Positions 1 to 8,219 of a stretch of 64,000 nt of DNA are shown piece by piece. The stretch spans positions 4,576,001-4,640,000 of the forward strand of contig NZ_AP023439.1 of NCBI RefSeq assembly GCF_014701095.1. Reading direction: 5' to 3'. The stretch's first letter is position 1. Each line of letters opens with the position of its first letter. Below the pieces are notes generated by a model. It made no database searches, was not told where the DNA came from, and saw only the letters and a list, made by a program, of their open reading frames with translations. A program made the translations under genes and the position numbers. This DNA comes from Streptomyces tuirus. GTDB lineage: Bacteria > Actinomycetota > Actinomycetes > Streptomycetales > Streptomycetaceae.

Positions 1-1272
1 GTCGGCAGTGGTGACAACGGGGGTGACGCCCTGTACGCCGGGGCCAGGCTGGCCCGCCGCGGGGCCGGGGTCACGGCGGTGCTGCTCGCGCCGGAGCGGA
101 CGCACGCGGCGGGGCTCGCGGCGTTGCGGCGGGCCGGGGGGCGGGTCGCGGGCGCCGGCGACGGGGAGGCGCTCGTCGAGGGCGCGGACCTCGTCGTCGA
201 CGGGATCGTCGGGATCGGCGGGAAGGGCGGGCTGCGGTCGGACGCGGTGCCGTTGGCCGCCGCCGCCGGGCGCTCGCGCGGTGCCGTCGTCGCCGTCGAC
301 CTGCCTAGCGGTGTCGACGCCGACACCGGCGAGGTGCACGGGCATGCCGTACGGGCCGATCTGACCGTGACGTTCGGGACGCACAAGCCGGGGCTCCTGA
401 TCGATCCGGCACGGGAGTACGCGGGGTCGGTGCGGCTCGTCGACATCGGGCTGGAGCTGCCGGTCGAGCCGGAGCTGGAGGCGTTGCAGCACGAGGACGT
501 GGCCCGGCTGCTGCCGGTGCCGGGGGCGGAGAGCGACAAGTACCGGCGGGGCGTGGTCGGGATCGCCGCCGGATCGGCGCGCTACCCGGGGGCCGCGGTG
601 CTCGCCGTCTCGGGCGCGCTGCGGGGCGGGGCCGGGGCCGTGCGCTACGTCGGGCCGGCCGGGCACGCCGTCATCGCGCGGTTTCCCGAGACGCTCGTGT
701 CGGATCAGGGGCCGAAGCACGCCGGGCGGGTGCAGGCGTGGGTCGTCGGGCCGGGGGCCGGGGACGACGCGGTGACGGTGGCGGAGGTACTGGCGGCGGA
801 CGTGCCGGTGCTGATCGACGCGGACGGGTTGCGGCTGGCGGACGCGGAGGTCGTGCGGGGGCGGCGGGCGCCGACGCTGATGACGCCGCACGCGGGGGAG
901 GCGGCGGCCCTGCTGGGTGTGGAGCGGGCGGAGGTCGAGGGTGGCCGGCTGGCGGCGGTCCGGGAGCTGGCGCGGCGGTACGGGGCGACGGTGTTGCTGA
1001 AGGGATCCACGACGCTGGTGGCCGACTCGGGGGGTGGGGCGGTGCGGGTGAATCCGACGGGGACGGGGTGGCTGGCCACGGCCGGGAGCGGGGACGTGCT
1101 GTCGGGGCTGGGCGGGTCGTTGCTGGCGGCGGGGTTGTCGGCGGTGGACGCGGGGAGTGTGGGGGCGTATCTGCACGGGCTCGCCGGGCGGTTGGCGGCG
1201 GATGGGGCGCCGGTGGGGGCGCATGATGTGGCGGATGCGGTTCCGGAGGCTTGGCGGAATGTTCTTGGCTGA
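1..1272 (+). CDS. nnr: Bifunctional NAD(P)HX epimerase/dehydratase, 5' end missing
   Basis: The protein repairs damaged nicotinamide cofactors by epimerising NAD(P)HX and dehydrating the S-form with ADP. The frame is open from base 1, so the true start lies left of the window. The first visible residues (GSGDNGGDALYAG) are the YjeF N-terminal epimerase motif. A second, carbohydrate-kinase-like domain follows from about base 500 and ends with the family motif NPTGTGWLATAGSGDVLSG (about bases 1051-1107). Stop TGA is at 1270-1272. The gene lies upstream of alr in the same direction, but 313 bases separate them, so a shared transcript is uncertain. The domain order (epimerase then dehydratase) is standard for bacteria. 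Confidence 0.93.
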   Translation, partial: VGSGDNGGDALYAGARLARRGAGVTAVLLAPERTHAAGLAALRRAGGRVAGAGDGEALVEGADLVVDGIVGIGGKGGLRSDAVPLAAAAGRSRGAVVAVDLPSGVDADTGEVHGHAVRADLTVTFGTHKPGLLIDPAREYAGSVRLVDIGLELPVEPELEALQHEDVARLLPVPGAESDKYRRGVVGIAAGSARYPGAAVLAVSGALRGGAGAVRYVGPAGHAVIARFPETLVSDQGPKHAGRVQAWVVGPGAGDDAVTVAEVLAADVPVLIDADGLRLADAEVVRGRRAPTLMTPHAGEAAALLGVERAEVEGGRLAAVRELARRYGATVLLKGSTTLVADSGGGAVRVNPTGTGWLATAGSGDVLSGLGGSLLAAGLSAVDAGSVGAYLHGLAGRLAADGAPVGAHDVADAVPEAWRNVLG

Positions 1273-1585
1273 GTGAGTGACGGTGGCTGCGGAGGTCGCG
1301 GTGGCTGTGGAGGTCGCGGTGGCGGTGGGCGGTCGGTGCGGGTGGGTGGGGGGTGCTGTGGGGTTGGGTCGCCCCCTCCCCCCTTCCCTTCCCGACTCCG
1401 GGGGCTGCCGCCCCCGGGCCCCCGCTTCGGCCTGAACGGCCCCGTCCTCGAGCGCCGGACGGGCTGAGGGGCTTCGGTCGGCTGAATGGCATCGGGCCGA
1501 AACCGAATCGCCCGGCGGCGGTAGCCGGCCCGGCGGTGGGCCTGCCGTCGCAGTGGGGTCCGGGGGCTCTGAGACACTGGGCGCG
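1273..1585. other. Intergenic region with two hairpins, Streptomyces-type repeat
   Basis: No gene is supported in these 313 bases. Two hairpins follow the nnr stop: CCGGGGGC (1398-1405) with GCCCCCGG (1410-1417), and CCGTCC (1442-1447) with GGACGG (1457-1462). The text around 1442-1466 resembles an intergenic repeat that I remember as very common in Streptomyces genomes. That is memory, not a search. The hairpins could end nnr transcription. Confidence 0.5.
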
Positions 1586-2752
1586 ATGAGCGAGAGAACA
1601 GCCACGTCCGCGCCCCTGCGGGCCCGGGCCGAGATCGATCTGGCCGCCCTGCGGGCCAATGTGCGGGCTCTGCGCGCCCATGCGCCGGGCGCGGCCGTGA
1701 TGGCCGTGGTGAAGTCCGAGGCGTACGGACACGGGGCCGTGCCGTGTGCCCGGGCCGCCGTAGCCGCCGGGGCGAGCTGGCTGGGCACGGCCACGCCCGA
1801 GGAGGCCTTCGCCCTGCGCGCCGCCGGGCTGCGGGGCCGCATCATGTGCTGGCTGTGGACGCCCGGCGGCCCCTGGCGCGAGGCGATCGAGGCCGAGTTG
1901 GACGTGTCCGTGAGCGGGATGTGGGCCCTGGAGGAGATCGTCGCGGCGGCCCGGGAAGCCGGCCGGCCCGCCCGCGTCCAGCTCAAGGCCGACACCGGGC
2001 TCGGACGCAGCGGGTGCCAGCCCGGGGACGACTGGGCCGCGCTGGTCGGTGCGGCGCTGCGGGCCGAGGCCGAGGGGCTGCTGCGCGTGACGGGGCTGTG
2101 GTCGCACTTCGCCTGTGCCGACGAGCCCGGGCATCCCTCCATCGCCGCCCAGCTCGGCGTGTTCCGCGAGATGGTCGCGTACGCCGAGGGACAGGGCGTA
2201 CGGCCAGAGGTCCGGCACATCGCCAACTCGCCGGCCACGCTCACGCTCCCCGAGAGCCACTTCGACCTGGTCCGCACCGGCATCGCCACCTACGGCATCT
2301 CGCCCAGCCCCGAGCTGGGCACCCCGGCCGACTTCGGGCTGCGCCCCGTGATGACGCTGTCCGCCTCGCTGGCCCTGGTCAAGCGCGTACCGGGCGGGCA
2401 CGGCGTCAGCTACGGCCACCACTACGTGACACCCGGCGCGACCACCCTCGGCCTGGTGCCGCTGGGCTACGCCGACGGCATCCCGCGGCACGCCTCCTCG
2501 GCCGGGCCGGTCCTCGTCGAGGGCAAGTGGCGCACGGTCGCCGGGCGGGTCGCGATGGACCAGTTCGTGGTCGATCTTGGGGGCGACGAGCCCGCGGCGG
2601 GGGACGAGGCGGTCCTCTTCGGGCCCGGGGACCGCGGGGAGCCCACCGCGGAGGACTGGGCCCAGGCGGCCGGAACCATCGCCTACGAGATCGTGACCCG
2701 GATCGGAACGCGTGTTCCGCGCGTCTATGTGAATGAGGAACGGGACGGGTAA
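1586..2752 (+). CDS. alr: Alanine racemase
   Basis: This PLP enzyme interconverts L- and D-alanine to supply D-Ala for peptidoglycan. It has 388 residues, the normal length. The PLP lysine is K43 in AVVKSEAYGHG (the family more often has KADAYGHG). The second catalytic base is Y276 in GVSYGHHY. The C-terminal domain carries GRVAMDQFVVD. Start ATG 1586 (MSERTATSAP) is chosen because the family begins just before RAEIDLAALRANV; an in-frame GTG 33 bases upstream would add an atypical leader. A hydrolase and tsaE follow, the usual actinobacterial order. Confidence 0.95.
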   Translation: MSERTATSAPLRARAEIDLAALRANVRALRAHAPGAAVMAVVKSEAYGHGAVPCARAAVAAGASWLGTATPEEAFALRAAGLRGRIMCWLWTPGGPWREAIEAELDVSVSGMWALEEIVAAAREAGRPARVQLKADTGLGRSGCQPGDDWAALVGAALRAEAEGLLRVTGLWSHFACADEPGHPSIAAQLGVFREMVAYAEGQGVRPEVRHIANSPATLTLPESHFDLVRTGIATYGISPSPELGTPADFGLRPVMTLSASLALVKRVPGGHGVSYGHHYVTPGATTLGLVPLGYADGIPRHASSAGPVLVEGKWRTVAGRVAMDQFVVDLGGDEPAAGDEAVLFGPGDRGEPTAEDWAQAAGTIAYEIVTRIGTRVPRVYVNEERDG

Positions 2753-2860
2753 CCAGGACGGGGAACCCGTCACACGAGACACAGCACGAACCTCGGCAAC
2801 ACCAGCACCATCCGACCCAGCAGGTCATCCCACCGGCACCCCGGCGAAGAGGAGCGGTAC

Positions 2861-4120
2861 GTGAGCGAGAGCAGTGCGGAGGTCGTCGCGGACGTCGCCT
2901 CCGCAGCCGTCGCGGCCTCCGCCGCGGGGGCGGCGGGAGGCTGGCGCCGTGCGACCGGCATCGCCGGCGTGGCGATAGGCGTGGTGGCCACGGGCGCGGC
3001 CGCCGGTGTCGCCCTGGAACGGATGACGGTCGGCCGCGGCATGCGCCAGAAGGCCCGGCTCGCCCTGGACTCGGCCGGGCCGTACGGCTCGCTGCGCGGC
3101 ATGCCGGGCAAGGCGTTCGCCGACGACGGCACCGAGCTGTACTACGAGGTCGACGACCTCGACCCGGAGGCCGCACCGGCCGCCATCGGCCCGCGCCGCC
3201 GGCGGCTCTTCGGCCGCAAGTCACCCGCTCCCGTCACCGTGGTCTTCAGCCACGGCTACTGCCTGAGCCAGGACTCCTGGCACTTCCAGCGGGCGGCCCT
3301 GCGGGGCGTCGTGCGGACCGTGCACTGGGACCAGCGCAGCCACGGCCGGTCCGGTCGTGGCGTGGCCCAGGGGCGGGACGACGAGCCGGTCACGATCGAG
3401 CAGCTGGGCCGGGACCTCAAGGCCGTCATAGACGCGGCGGCCCCCGAGGGCCCGCTCGTGCTCGTCGGGCACTCGATGGGCGGCATGACGGTCATGGCGC
3501 TGGCGGATCAGTACCCCGAGCTGATCCGCGAGCGGGTCGTCGGGGTCGCCTTCGTGGGGACGTCCTCCGGGCGGCTCGGCGAGGTCAACTACGGCCTGCC
3601 GGTCGCCGGGGTCAACGTGGTGCGGCGCGTGCTGCCCGGAGTGCTGAAGGCGCTGGGGCAGCGGGCCGAGCTGGTGGAGAAGGGACGCCGGGCGACCGCG
3701 GACCTGTTCGCCGGGATCATCAAGCGGTACTCCTTCGCGTCCCGGGACGTCGACCCCGCCGTCGCCCGGTTCGCCGAGCGGATGATCGAGAGCACGCCGA
3801 TCGACGTGGTCGCCGAGTACTACCCGGCGTTCAACGACCACGACAAGACCGAGGCGCTCGCCCACTTCGCGGAGCTGCCCGTGCTCGTCCTGGCCGGGGT
3901 GCAGGATCTGGTCACGCCGAGTGAGCACAGCGAGGCCATCGCCGACCTGCTCCCCGACGCCGAGCTGGTCCTGGTGCCGGACGCGGGCCACCTGGTGATG
4001 CTGGAACACCCGGAAGTGGTCACCGACCGCCTCGCCGACCTGCTCACCCGCACGGGTGCCGTGCCCGCAGGGGCTACCGTGAAGGGCTATGGAAGCACCA
4101 GCACCGCACAGCCCGGCTGA
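2861..4120 (+). CDS. Membrane-anchored alpha/beta-hydrolase
   Basis: This is a 419-residue alpha/beta-fold hydrolase of unknown substrate. GTG 2861 has a good ribosome site (GAGGAG about 7 bases upstream). Residues 27-52 form a glycine/alanine-rich hydrophobic segment that probably anchors the N-terminus in the membrane. The oxyanion region is FSHGYCLS and the nucleophile is S205 in GHSMGG. The acid and base are likely in GVQDLVTPSEH and DAGHLVMLEHP near the C-terminus. The last 32 bases overlap tsaE, so the two are probably cotranscribed. The partner is often annotated beside alr/tsaE in Streptomyces but its reaction is unknown. Confidence 0.85.
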   Translation: MSESSAEVVADVASAAVAASAAGAAGGWRRATGIAGVAIGVVATGAAAGVALERMTVGRGMRQKARLALDSAGPYGSLRGMPGKAFADDGTELYYEVDDLDPEAAPAAIGPRRRRLFGRKSPAPVTVVFSHGYCLSQDSWHFQRAALRGVVRTVHWDQRSHGRSGRGVAQGRDDEPVTIEQLGRDLKAVIDAAAPEGPLVLVGHSMGGMTVMALADQYPELIRERVVGVAFVGTSSGRLGEVNYGLPVAGVNVVRRVLPGVLKALGQRAELVEKGRRATADLFAGIIKRYSFASRDVDPAVARFAERMIESTPIDVVAEYYPAFNDHDKTEALAHFAELPVLVLAGVQDLVTPSEHSEAIADLLPDAELVLVPDAGHLVMLEHPEVVTDRLADLLTRTGAVPAGATVKGYGSTSTAQPG

Positions 4121-4607
4121 GTCCGGATCCGTCCAGATCGTCGTCACGTCCCCCGAGCAGATGCGGGAGCTGGGCCGCCGGCTCGCGAAACTGCTGCGCG
4201 CCGGTGACCTGGTGATGCTCAGCGGCGAGCTCGGCGCGGGCAAGACGACGCTGACCCGTGGTCTGGGCGAGGGGCTCGGCGTGCGCGGGGCCGTCACCTC
4301 GCCGACGTTCGTGATCGCCCGGGTGCACCCCTCGCTGGGCGAGGGGCCGCCGCTGGTCCACGTCGACGCCTATCGCCTCTCCGGCGGTCTGGACGAGATG
4401 GAGGACCTCGACCTCGACGTCTCGCTGCCCGACTCCGTGGTGGTCGTGGAGTGGGGCGAGGGCAAGGTCGAGGAGCTGACCGAGGACCGGCTCCAGGTCG
4501 TGATCCACCGGGCGGTCGGCGACACGACCGACGAGGTCCGGCAGATGACGGTCACCGGTCTGGGGGAACGCTGGGCCGAGGCGGACCTGAGCGTGCTCGC
4601 CGCCTGA
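4089..4607 (+). CDS. tsaE: tRNA t6A biosynthesis ATPase TsaE
   Basis: TsaE is the ATPase that works with TsaB and TsaD to place threonylcarbamoyl on A37 of ANN-decoding tRNAs. The 172-residue protein has a Walker A loop, GELGAGKT, at residues 46-53, followed by the family segment VTSPTFVIARVH and the acidic VHVDAYRLS. The start ATG lies inside the upstream hydrolase gene (32-base overlap). The other t6A genes, tsaB and tsaD, lie 1-2 kb downstream and are separated by a small gene and one opposite-strand gene. Confidence 0.94.
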   Translation: MEAPAPHSPAESGSVQIVVTSPEQMRELGRRLAKLLRAGDLVMLSGELGAGKTTLTRGLGEGLGVRGAVTSPTFVIARVHPSLGEGPPLVHVDAYRLSGGLDEMEDLDLDVSLPDSVVVVEWGEGKVEELTEDRLQVVIHRAVGDTTDEVRQMTVTGLGERWAEADLSVLAA

Positions 4608-4747
4608 GCGCGCTCTGCCCGGGTACCCGCCGCCCGAAGCCCCCGGGTGAGTCCCGGCGTGCGGTCATTTGATGGACGTTCCGACAAGACGTCGGCAAGA
4701 TGTTGCGTCCGGCGTCTTGTGCGTGGTCACATGGTATCCAGTCCGTA

Positions 4748-4763
4748 GTTAGGTGTGCCTAAC
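4748..4763 (+). promoter_or_regulatory. Candidate iron box (DmdR/DtxR-type operator)
   Basis: A perfect inverted repeat, GTTAGG-TGTG-CCTAAC, sits 31 bases before the start of the small gene at 4795. It matches the TTAGGT..G.CTAAC core of the actinobacterial iron box bound by DtxR-family repressors (consensus TTAGGTTAGSCTAACCTAA). A further inverted repeat, ACAAGACG/CGTCTTGT at 4684-4691 and 4713-4720, lies upstream. The operator role is inferred from sequence similarity only. Confidence 0.5.
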
Positions 4764-4794
4764 TTCGTTTGCCCCGGCCCTTCGGGAGGCGTCC

Positions 4795-4962
4795 ATGTCG
4801 GCTACAGAGAGCAAGGGGCAGCCGCAGCGGTTCGCGGTCGCCGGGGTGTCCATGCGCGACCTGCTGGCGGCCGGCGAGGCGGCGGCGCTGATCTCCACGC
4901 CCCCGCGCGCTCCCGACCCGGAGTTCTCCGATCGAGTCCCCGAGCACCGCGAAGCCGCCTAG
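4795..4962 (+). CDS. Small conserved-type protein of unknown function, 55 aa
   Basis: I do not recognise a family. The product begins MSATESKGQPQRFAVAGVS and has a central short alanine/leucine helix (MRDLLAAGEAAALIST) and an acidic, proline-containing tail ending EHREAA. There is no signal peptide or membrane span. ATG 4795 follows GGGAGG at 4785-4790 with good spacing; an upstream in-frame ATG at 4753 would fall inside the candidate iron box and is rejected. If the box is real, the gene is iron-repressed. Codon use is typical of the neighbourhood. Confidence 0.65.
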   Translation: MSATESKGQPQRFAVAGVSMRDLLAAGEAAALISTPPRAPDPEFSDRVPEHREAA

Positions 4963-5028
4963 GACCTGTCGTCACATTCCCGTCTGCCGCGCGACGCCCG
5001 GACCTGGGACCGGCCCGGACGGCTGGTC

Positions 5029-5595
5029 CTAGCGGACGACCACGACCGTGCGGCCGATCGTCGCGAACGTCCACATCGCGTCGCCGTCCGCGCGGGACTC
5101 ACGGATACCGCCCGTGCGGGCCTTCGGACCGGAGGCCGGGGCGGAGGCGGCCGGGCCTCCCACGGCCGAGCTGAAGCCGATCACCACGCCGTCGACGGTC
5201 GCGAAGCGCACCACGTGCTCGATCGGGACGCCGTCGGACCCGGTGACCGAGTTCGAGCGGGACGTCACCGAGTAGCTGCCCGGCGCCGGGTCCACCGCGC
5301 TCGGAACCACCTTGAACGTACGGCTGACCGCCTCGTCCGCGGCGACCAGCCACACCCGGTCGCCGCGCAGCGAGTACACGACCCGGGCGCCCTTGCCCGA
5401 GTCGCCGGGCAGTGCCGTGGGGTCCTTCTTCACCTGGGGCGCCTTCGACGTGCCCGCCGCCGGGGCGGCGCCCGCGTGCGCCGCTCTGCCGAGGCCGGGG
5501 GGAAGGGACTCGGCTGCCTGATGGGCGAGGTAGCCGACCGTCGCGAGGGCCGCGGCGGTGAGCCCGGCCACGATTCCCGAGCTGCTGGCTGACAC
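5029..5595 (-). CDS. Secreted or membrane-anchored protein of unknown function
   Basis: The 188-residue product starts with a short hydrophobic segment (GIVAGLTAAALATVGYLAHQA), probably a signal anchor, then a lysine/alanine/proline linker and a beta-rich domain containing VVYSLRGDRVWLVAADEAV and HVVRFATVDGVVIGFSSA. I cannot name a family. GTG 5595 is preferred because AGGTGG lies 6 bases upstream; an in-frame GTG at 5610 is the alternative. It is read against the flanking t6A genes, and its start region faces tsaB, so it has its own promoter in the roughly 110-base gap. Confidence 0.72.
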   Translation of the reverse strand: MSASSSGIVAGLTAAALATVGYLAHQAAESLPPGLGRAAHAGAAPAAGTSKAPQVKKDPTALPGDSGKGARVVYSLRGDRVWLVAADEAVSRTFKVVPSAVDPAPGSYSVTSRSNSVTGSDGVPIEHVVRFATVDGVVIGFSSAVGGPAASAPASGPKARTGGIRESRADGDAMWTFATIGRTVVVVR

Positions 5596-5706
5596 CGGAG
5601 TCCACCTCACGTCGTATCGCTGTCGTGACGGTAGGTGACGGTAGCAGCACGTGACGACCCGACAGGTGCGGCCGTGCCGGGCCCCGGGGAGCCGTAGGCT
5701 GTTTGC

Positions 5707-6360
5707 GTGCTCTTGCTCGCTCTGGATACCGCCACGCCCGCCGTCACCGTCGCGCTGCACGACGGACGCGATGTCATCACCTCCTCGAGTCAGGTGGACG
5801 CGCGCCGGCACGGGGAACTGCTGCTGCCGGCGATCGACCGGGTCTTCGCCGAGGCCGGTCTGCGGCTCGACGCCGTCACGGGGATCGTCGCCGGGATCGG
5901 TCCGGGACCGTACACCGGGCTGCGCGTCGGCCTGATGACCGCGGACACCTTCGGGCTCGCGCTCGGTGTCCCCGTGCACGGCGTGTGCACGCTGGACGGC
6001 CTCGCCTACGCCGCCGACCTGGAGGGCCCGTTCGTCGTCGCGACCGACGCCCGCCGCAAGGAGGTGTACTGGGCCCGCTACAGCGACTCCCGGACCCGGG
6101 TCACCGACCCGGCCGTGGACCGGCCCGCCGACATCGCCGAGCAGGTCGAGGGGCTGCCCGCGATCGGTGCGGGCGCGCTGCTGTACCCGGACACCTTCCC
6201 CAAGGCGCACGAGCCGGAGCACGTGTCCGCCGCCGCCCTCGCCCGGCTGGCCGCCGAGAAGCTGGCGGCCGGCGAGGAACTCCCCGCGCCCCGGCCGCTC
6301 TACCTGCGCCGCCCCGACGCCCAGGTCCCCAAGAACTACAAGGTGGTCACCCCCAAGTGA
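5707..6360 (+). CDS. tsaB: t6A biosynthesis protein TsaB
   Basis: TsaB is the ASKHA-fold partner that dimerises with TsaD and, with TsaE, completes the threonylcarbamoyl transferase for tRNA A37. The 217-residue protein opens LLLALDTATPAVTVAL and contains GIVAGIGPGPYTGLRVGL, both diagnostic. It lacks the metal-binding histidines of TsaD, as expected. The start is GTG 5707. The stop overlaps the rimI start by 4 bases (GTGA), giving a tightly coupled tsaB-rimI-tsaD unit. Confidence 0.94.
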   Translation: MLLLALDTATPAVTVALHDGRDVITSSSQVDARRHGELLLPAIDRVFAEAGLRLDAVTGIVAGIGPGPYTGLRVGLMTADTFGLALGVPVHGVCTLDGLAYAADLEGPFVVATDARRKEVYWARYSDSRTRVTDPAVDRPADIAEQVEGLPAIGAGALLYPDTFPKAHEPEHVSAAALARLAAEKLAAGEELPAPRPLYLRRPDAQVPKNYKVVTPK

Positions 6361-6863
6361 CCGAACCCGTGACGTGTGCGCTGCGCGAGATGCGCTGGTG
6401 GGACATCGACTCCGTGCTGGAACTCGAGCGGGACCTGTTCCCCGAGGACGCCTGGTCCCGGGGCATGTTCTGGTCCGAGCTGGCCCATGCGCGGGGACCC
6501 GGGGCCAACCGGCGCTACGTGGTCGCCGAGGACGGCTCCCGGATCGTCGGCTACGCCGGTCTGGTCGCCACCGGCGAGCAGGCCGACGTCCAGACCCTCG
6601 CCGTCTCCCGCGAGCTGTGGGGCACCGGCCTCGGCGGCCGGCTGCTGGCCGAGCTGCTGCGGGCGGCCGGTGCCTTCGAGTGCGCCGAGGTGATGCTGGA
6701 GTGCCGGGTCGACAACGTCCGCGCACAGAAGCTGTACGAGCGCTTCGGCTTCGAGCCCATCGGTTTCCGGCGCGGCTACTACCAGCCCGGGAACGTGGAC
6801 GCCCTGGTGATGCGCCTGACCGCCCCCGAGAACTCCGTACAAGGAACCGAGATCAATGGCTGA
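6357..6863 (+). CDS. rimI: Ribosomal protein S18-alanine N-acetyltransferase
   Basis: This is a GNAT-fold acetyltransferase of 168 residues that acetylates the N-terminal alanine of S18. Visible GNAT motifs are VQTLAVSRELWGTGLGGRLL (acetyl-CoA loop, motif A) and DNVRAQKLYERFGFEPIGFR (motif B). GTG 6357 overlaps the tsaB stop by 4 bases, and the end overlaps tsaD by 8 bases. The tsaB-rimI-tsaD order is typical of actinobacteria. Confidence 0.93.
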   Translation: MTEPVTCALREMRWWDIDSVLELERDLFPEDAWSRGMFWSELAHARGPGANRRYVVAEDGSRIVGYAGLVATGEQADVQTLAVSRELWGTGLGGRLLAELLRAAGAFECAEVMLECRVDNVRAQKLYERFGFEPIGFRRGYYQPGNVDALVMRLTAPENSVQGTEING

Positions 6864-7947
6864 CGAACCCCTCGTACTGGGAATCGAGACCTCCTGCGAC
6901 GAGACCGGCGTCGGCATCGTGCGGGGCACCACCCTGCTGGCCGACGCCGTGGCCTCCAGCGTCGACGAGCACGCCCGCTTCGGCGGCGTCGTCCCGGAGG
7001 TCGCGAGCCGCGCCCATCTGGAGGCGATGGTCCCGACCATCGACCGGGCGCTGAAGGAGGCGGGCGTCACCGCCCGCGACCTCGACGGCGTCGCCGTCAC
7101 CGCCGGACCCGGGCTCGCCGGTGCCCTGCTGGTCGGCGTCTCCGCGGCGAAGGCCTACGCCTACGCCCTCGGCAAGCCCCTCTACGGCGTCAACCACCTC
7201 GCCTCGCACATCTGCGTGGACCAGCTGGAGCACGGCGCGCTGCCCGAGCCGACCATGGCCCTGCTGGTCTCCGGCGGCCACTCCTCGCTGCTGCTGTCCT
7301 CGGACATCACCTCCGACGTCCGCCCGATGGGCGCCACCATCGACGACGCGGCCGGCGAGGCCTTCGACAAGATCGCCCGCGTGCTGAACCTGGGTTTCCC
7401 CGGCGGCCCGGTCATCGACCGGTACGCGAAGGAGGGCGACCCGAACGCGATCGCCTTCCCCCGCGGTCTGACCGGCCCGCGCGACCCGGCCTACGACTTC
7501 TCCTTCTCGGGGCTGAAGACCGCCGTGGCCCGCTGGATCGAGGCCAGGCGGGCGGCGGGAGAGGAGGTGCCGGTACGGGACGTGGCGGCGTCCTTCCAGG
7601 AGGCGGTCGTCGACGTGCTGACCCGCAAGGCCGTCCGGGCCTGCAAGGACGAGGGCGTCGACCACCTGATGATCGGCGGCGGCGTGGCCGCCAACTCGCG
7701 GCTGCGCGTCCTCGCCCAGGAGCGCTGCGAGGCCGCCGGCATCCGGTTGCGCGTGCCGCGGCCCAAGCTGTGCACGGACAACGGCGCGATGGTCGCCGCC
7801 CTCGGCGCCGAGATGGTCGCCCGCAACCGGGCGGCGTCGGCCTGGGACCTGTCGGCGGACTCGTCCCTGCCGGTCACCGAGCCGCACGTGCCCGGGCACG
7901 ACCACGACCATGTGCACGAGGTCAGCAAGGAGAACCTCTACTCGTGA
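6856..7947 (+). CDS. tsaD: tRNA threonylcarbamoyladenosine transferase TsaD
   Basis: TsaD is the catalytic subunit that transfers the threonylcarbamoyl group to tRNA A37. It has 363 residues. The metal-binding histidines are H114 and H118 in NHLASH. Nucleotide-binding motifs include GIETSCDETGVGIV at the N-terminus and LMIGGGVAANSRLR later. An unusual histidine-rich tail follows the fold (VPGHDHDHVHEVS) and may bind metal. ATG 6856 lies within the end of rimI, and the stop overlaps the next gene (GTGA). Confidence 0.95.
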   Translation: MADEPLVLGIETSCDETGVGIVRGTTLLADAVASSVDEHARFGGVVPEVASRAHLEAMVPTIDRALKEAGVTARDLDGVAVTAGPGLAGALLVGVSAAKAYAYALGKPLYGVNHLASHICVDQLEHGALPEPTMALLVSGGHSSLLLSSDITSDVRPMGATIDDAAGEAFDKIARVLNLGFPGGPVIDRYAKEGDPNAIAFPRGLTGPRDPAYDFSFSGLKTAVARWIEARRAAGEEVPVRDVAASFQEAVVDVLTRKAVRACKDEGVDHLMIGGGVAANSRLRVLAQERCEAAGIRLRVPRPKLCTDNGAMVAALGAEMVARNRAASAWDLSADSSLPVTEPHVPGHDHDHVHEVSKENLYS

Positions 7948-8201
7948 CGGTCGCGTTGATGTGGGAGGCCCGGGCGTCCGAGGGGCGGGGTGCGGACCTG
8001 CTCGCCTGGGCCCGGGCGCAGGAGCTCGTGCGTGAGCCCCTGCGCCGGGAGTTCCTCCGGGCGCCGCAGGACCGGGTCCTCGTCATCACCTGGTGGGACG
8101 CGCCCTACGACGCCGAGCTGCCCGAACTGCCCGAGCCGGACGGGGAACTGGTCACGCGGGCGGTGCACCGGTGGCGGTTCGAGTCGGTCTCCGAAGGCTG
8201 A
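7944..8201 (+). CDS. Small protein of unknown function in the tsaD operon
   Basis: This is an 85-residue cytoplasmic protein, unrecognised by me. It begins MTVALMWEARASEGRGADLL and ends with an acidic/proline stretch (DAELPELPEPDGE) before HRWRFESVSEG. Its size, the WEAR..EGR..L..WA pattern and the terminal HRWRF suggest a small ferredoxin-like (ABM-type) fold, but that is a guess. GTG 7944 overlaps the tsaD stop by 4 bases, so it is translated from the same transcript; an ATG at 7959 is a possible shorter start. Confidence 0.75.
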   Translation: MTVALMWEARASEGRGADLLAWARAQELVREPLRREFLRAPQDRVLVITWWDAPYDAELPELPEPDGELVTRAVHRWRFESVSEG

Positions 8202-8219
8202 CCGGGGCCGGCCCGGGTC

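Noticed and set aside
671..2782. Long minus-strand frame opposite nnr and alr
   Set aside because: Low-complexity Pro/Arg/Gly sequence, typical of antisense reading in GC-rich DNA.
4753..4794. Upstream ATG start for the small iron-box gene
   Set aside because: It would lie inside the operator, and the ATG at 4795 has a better ribosome site.
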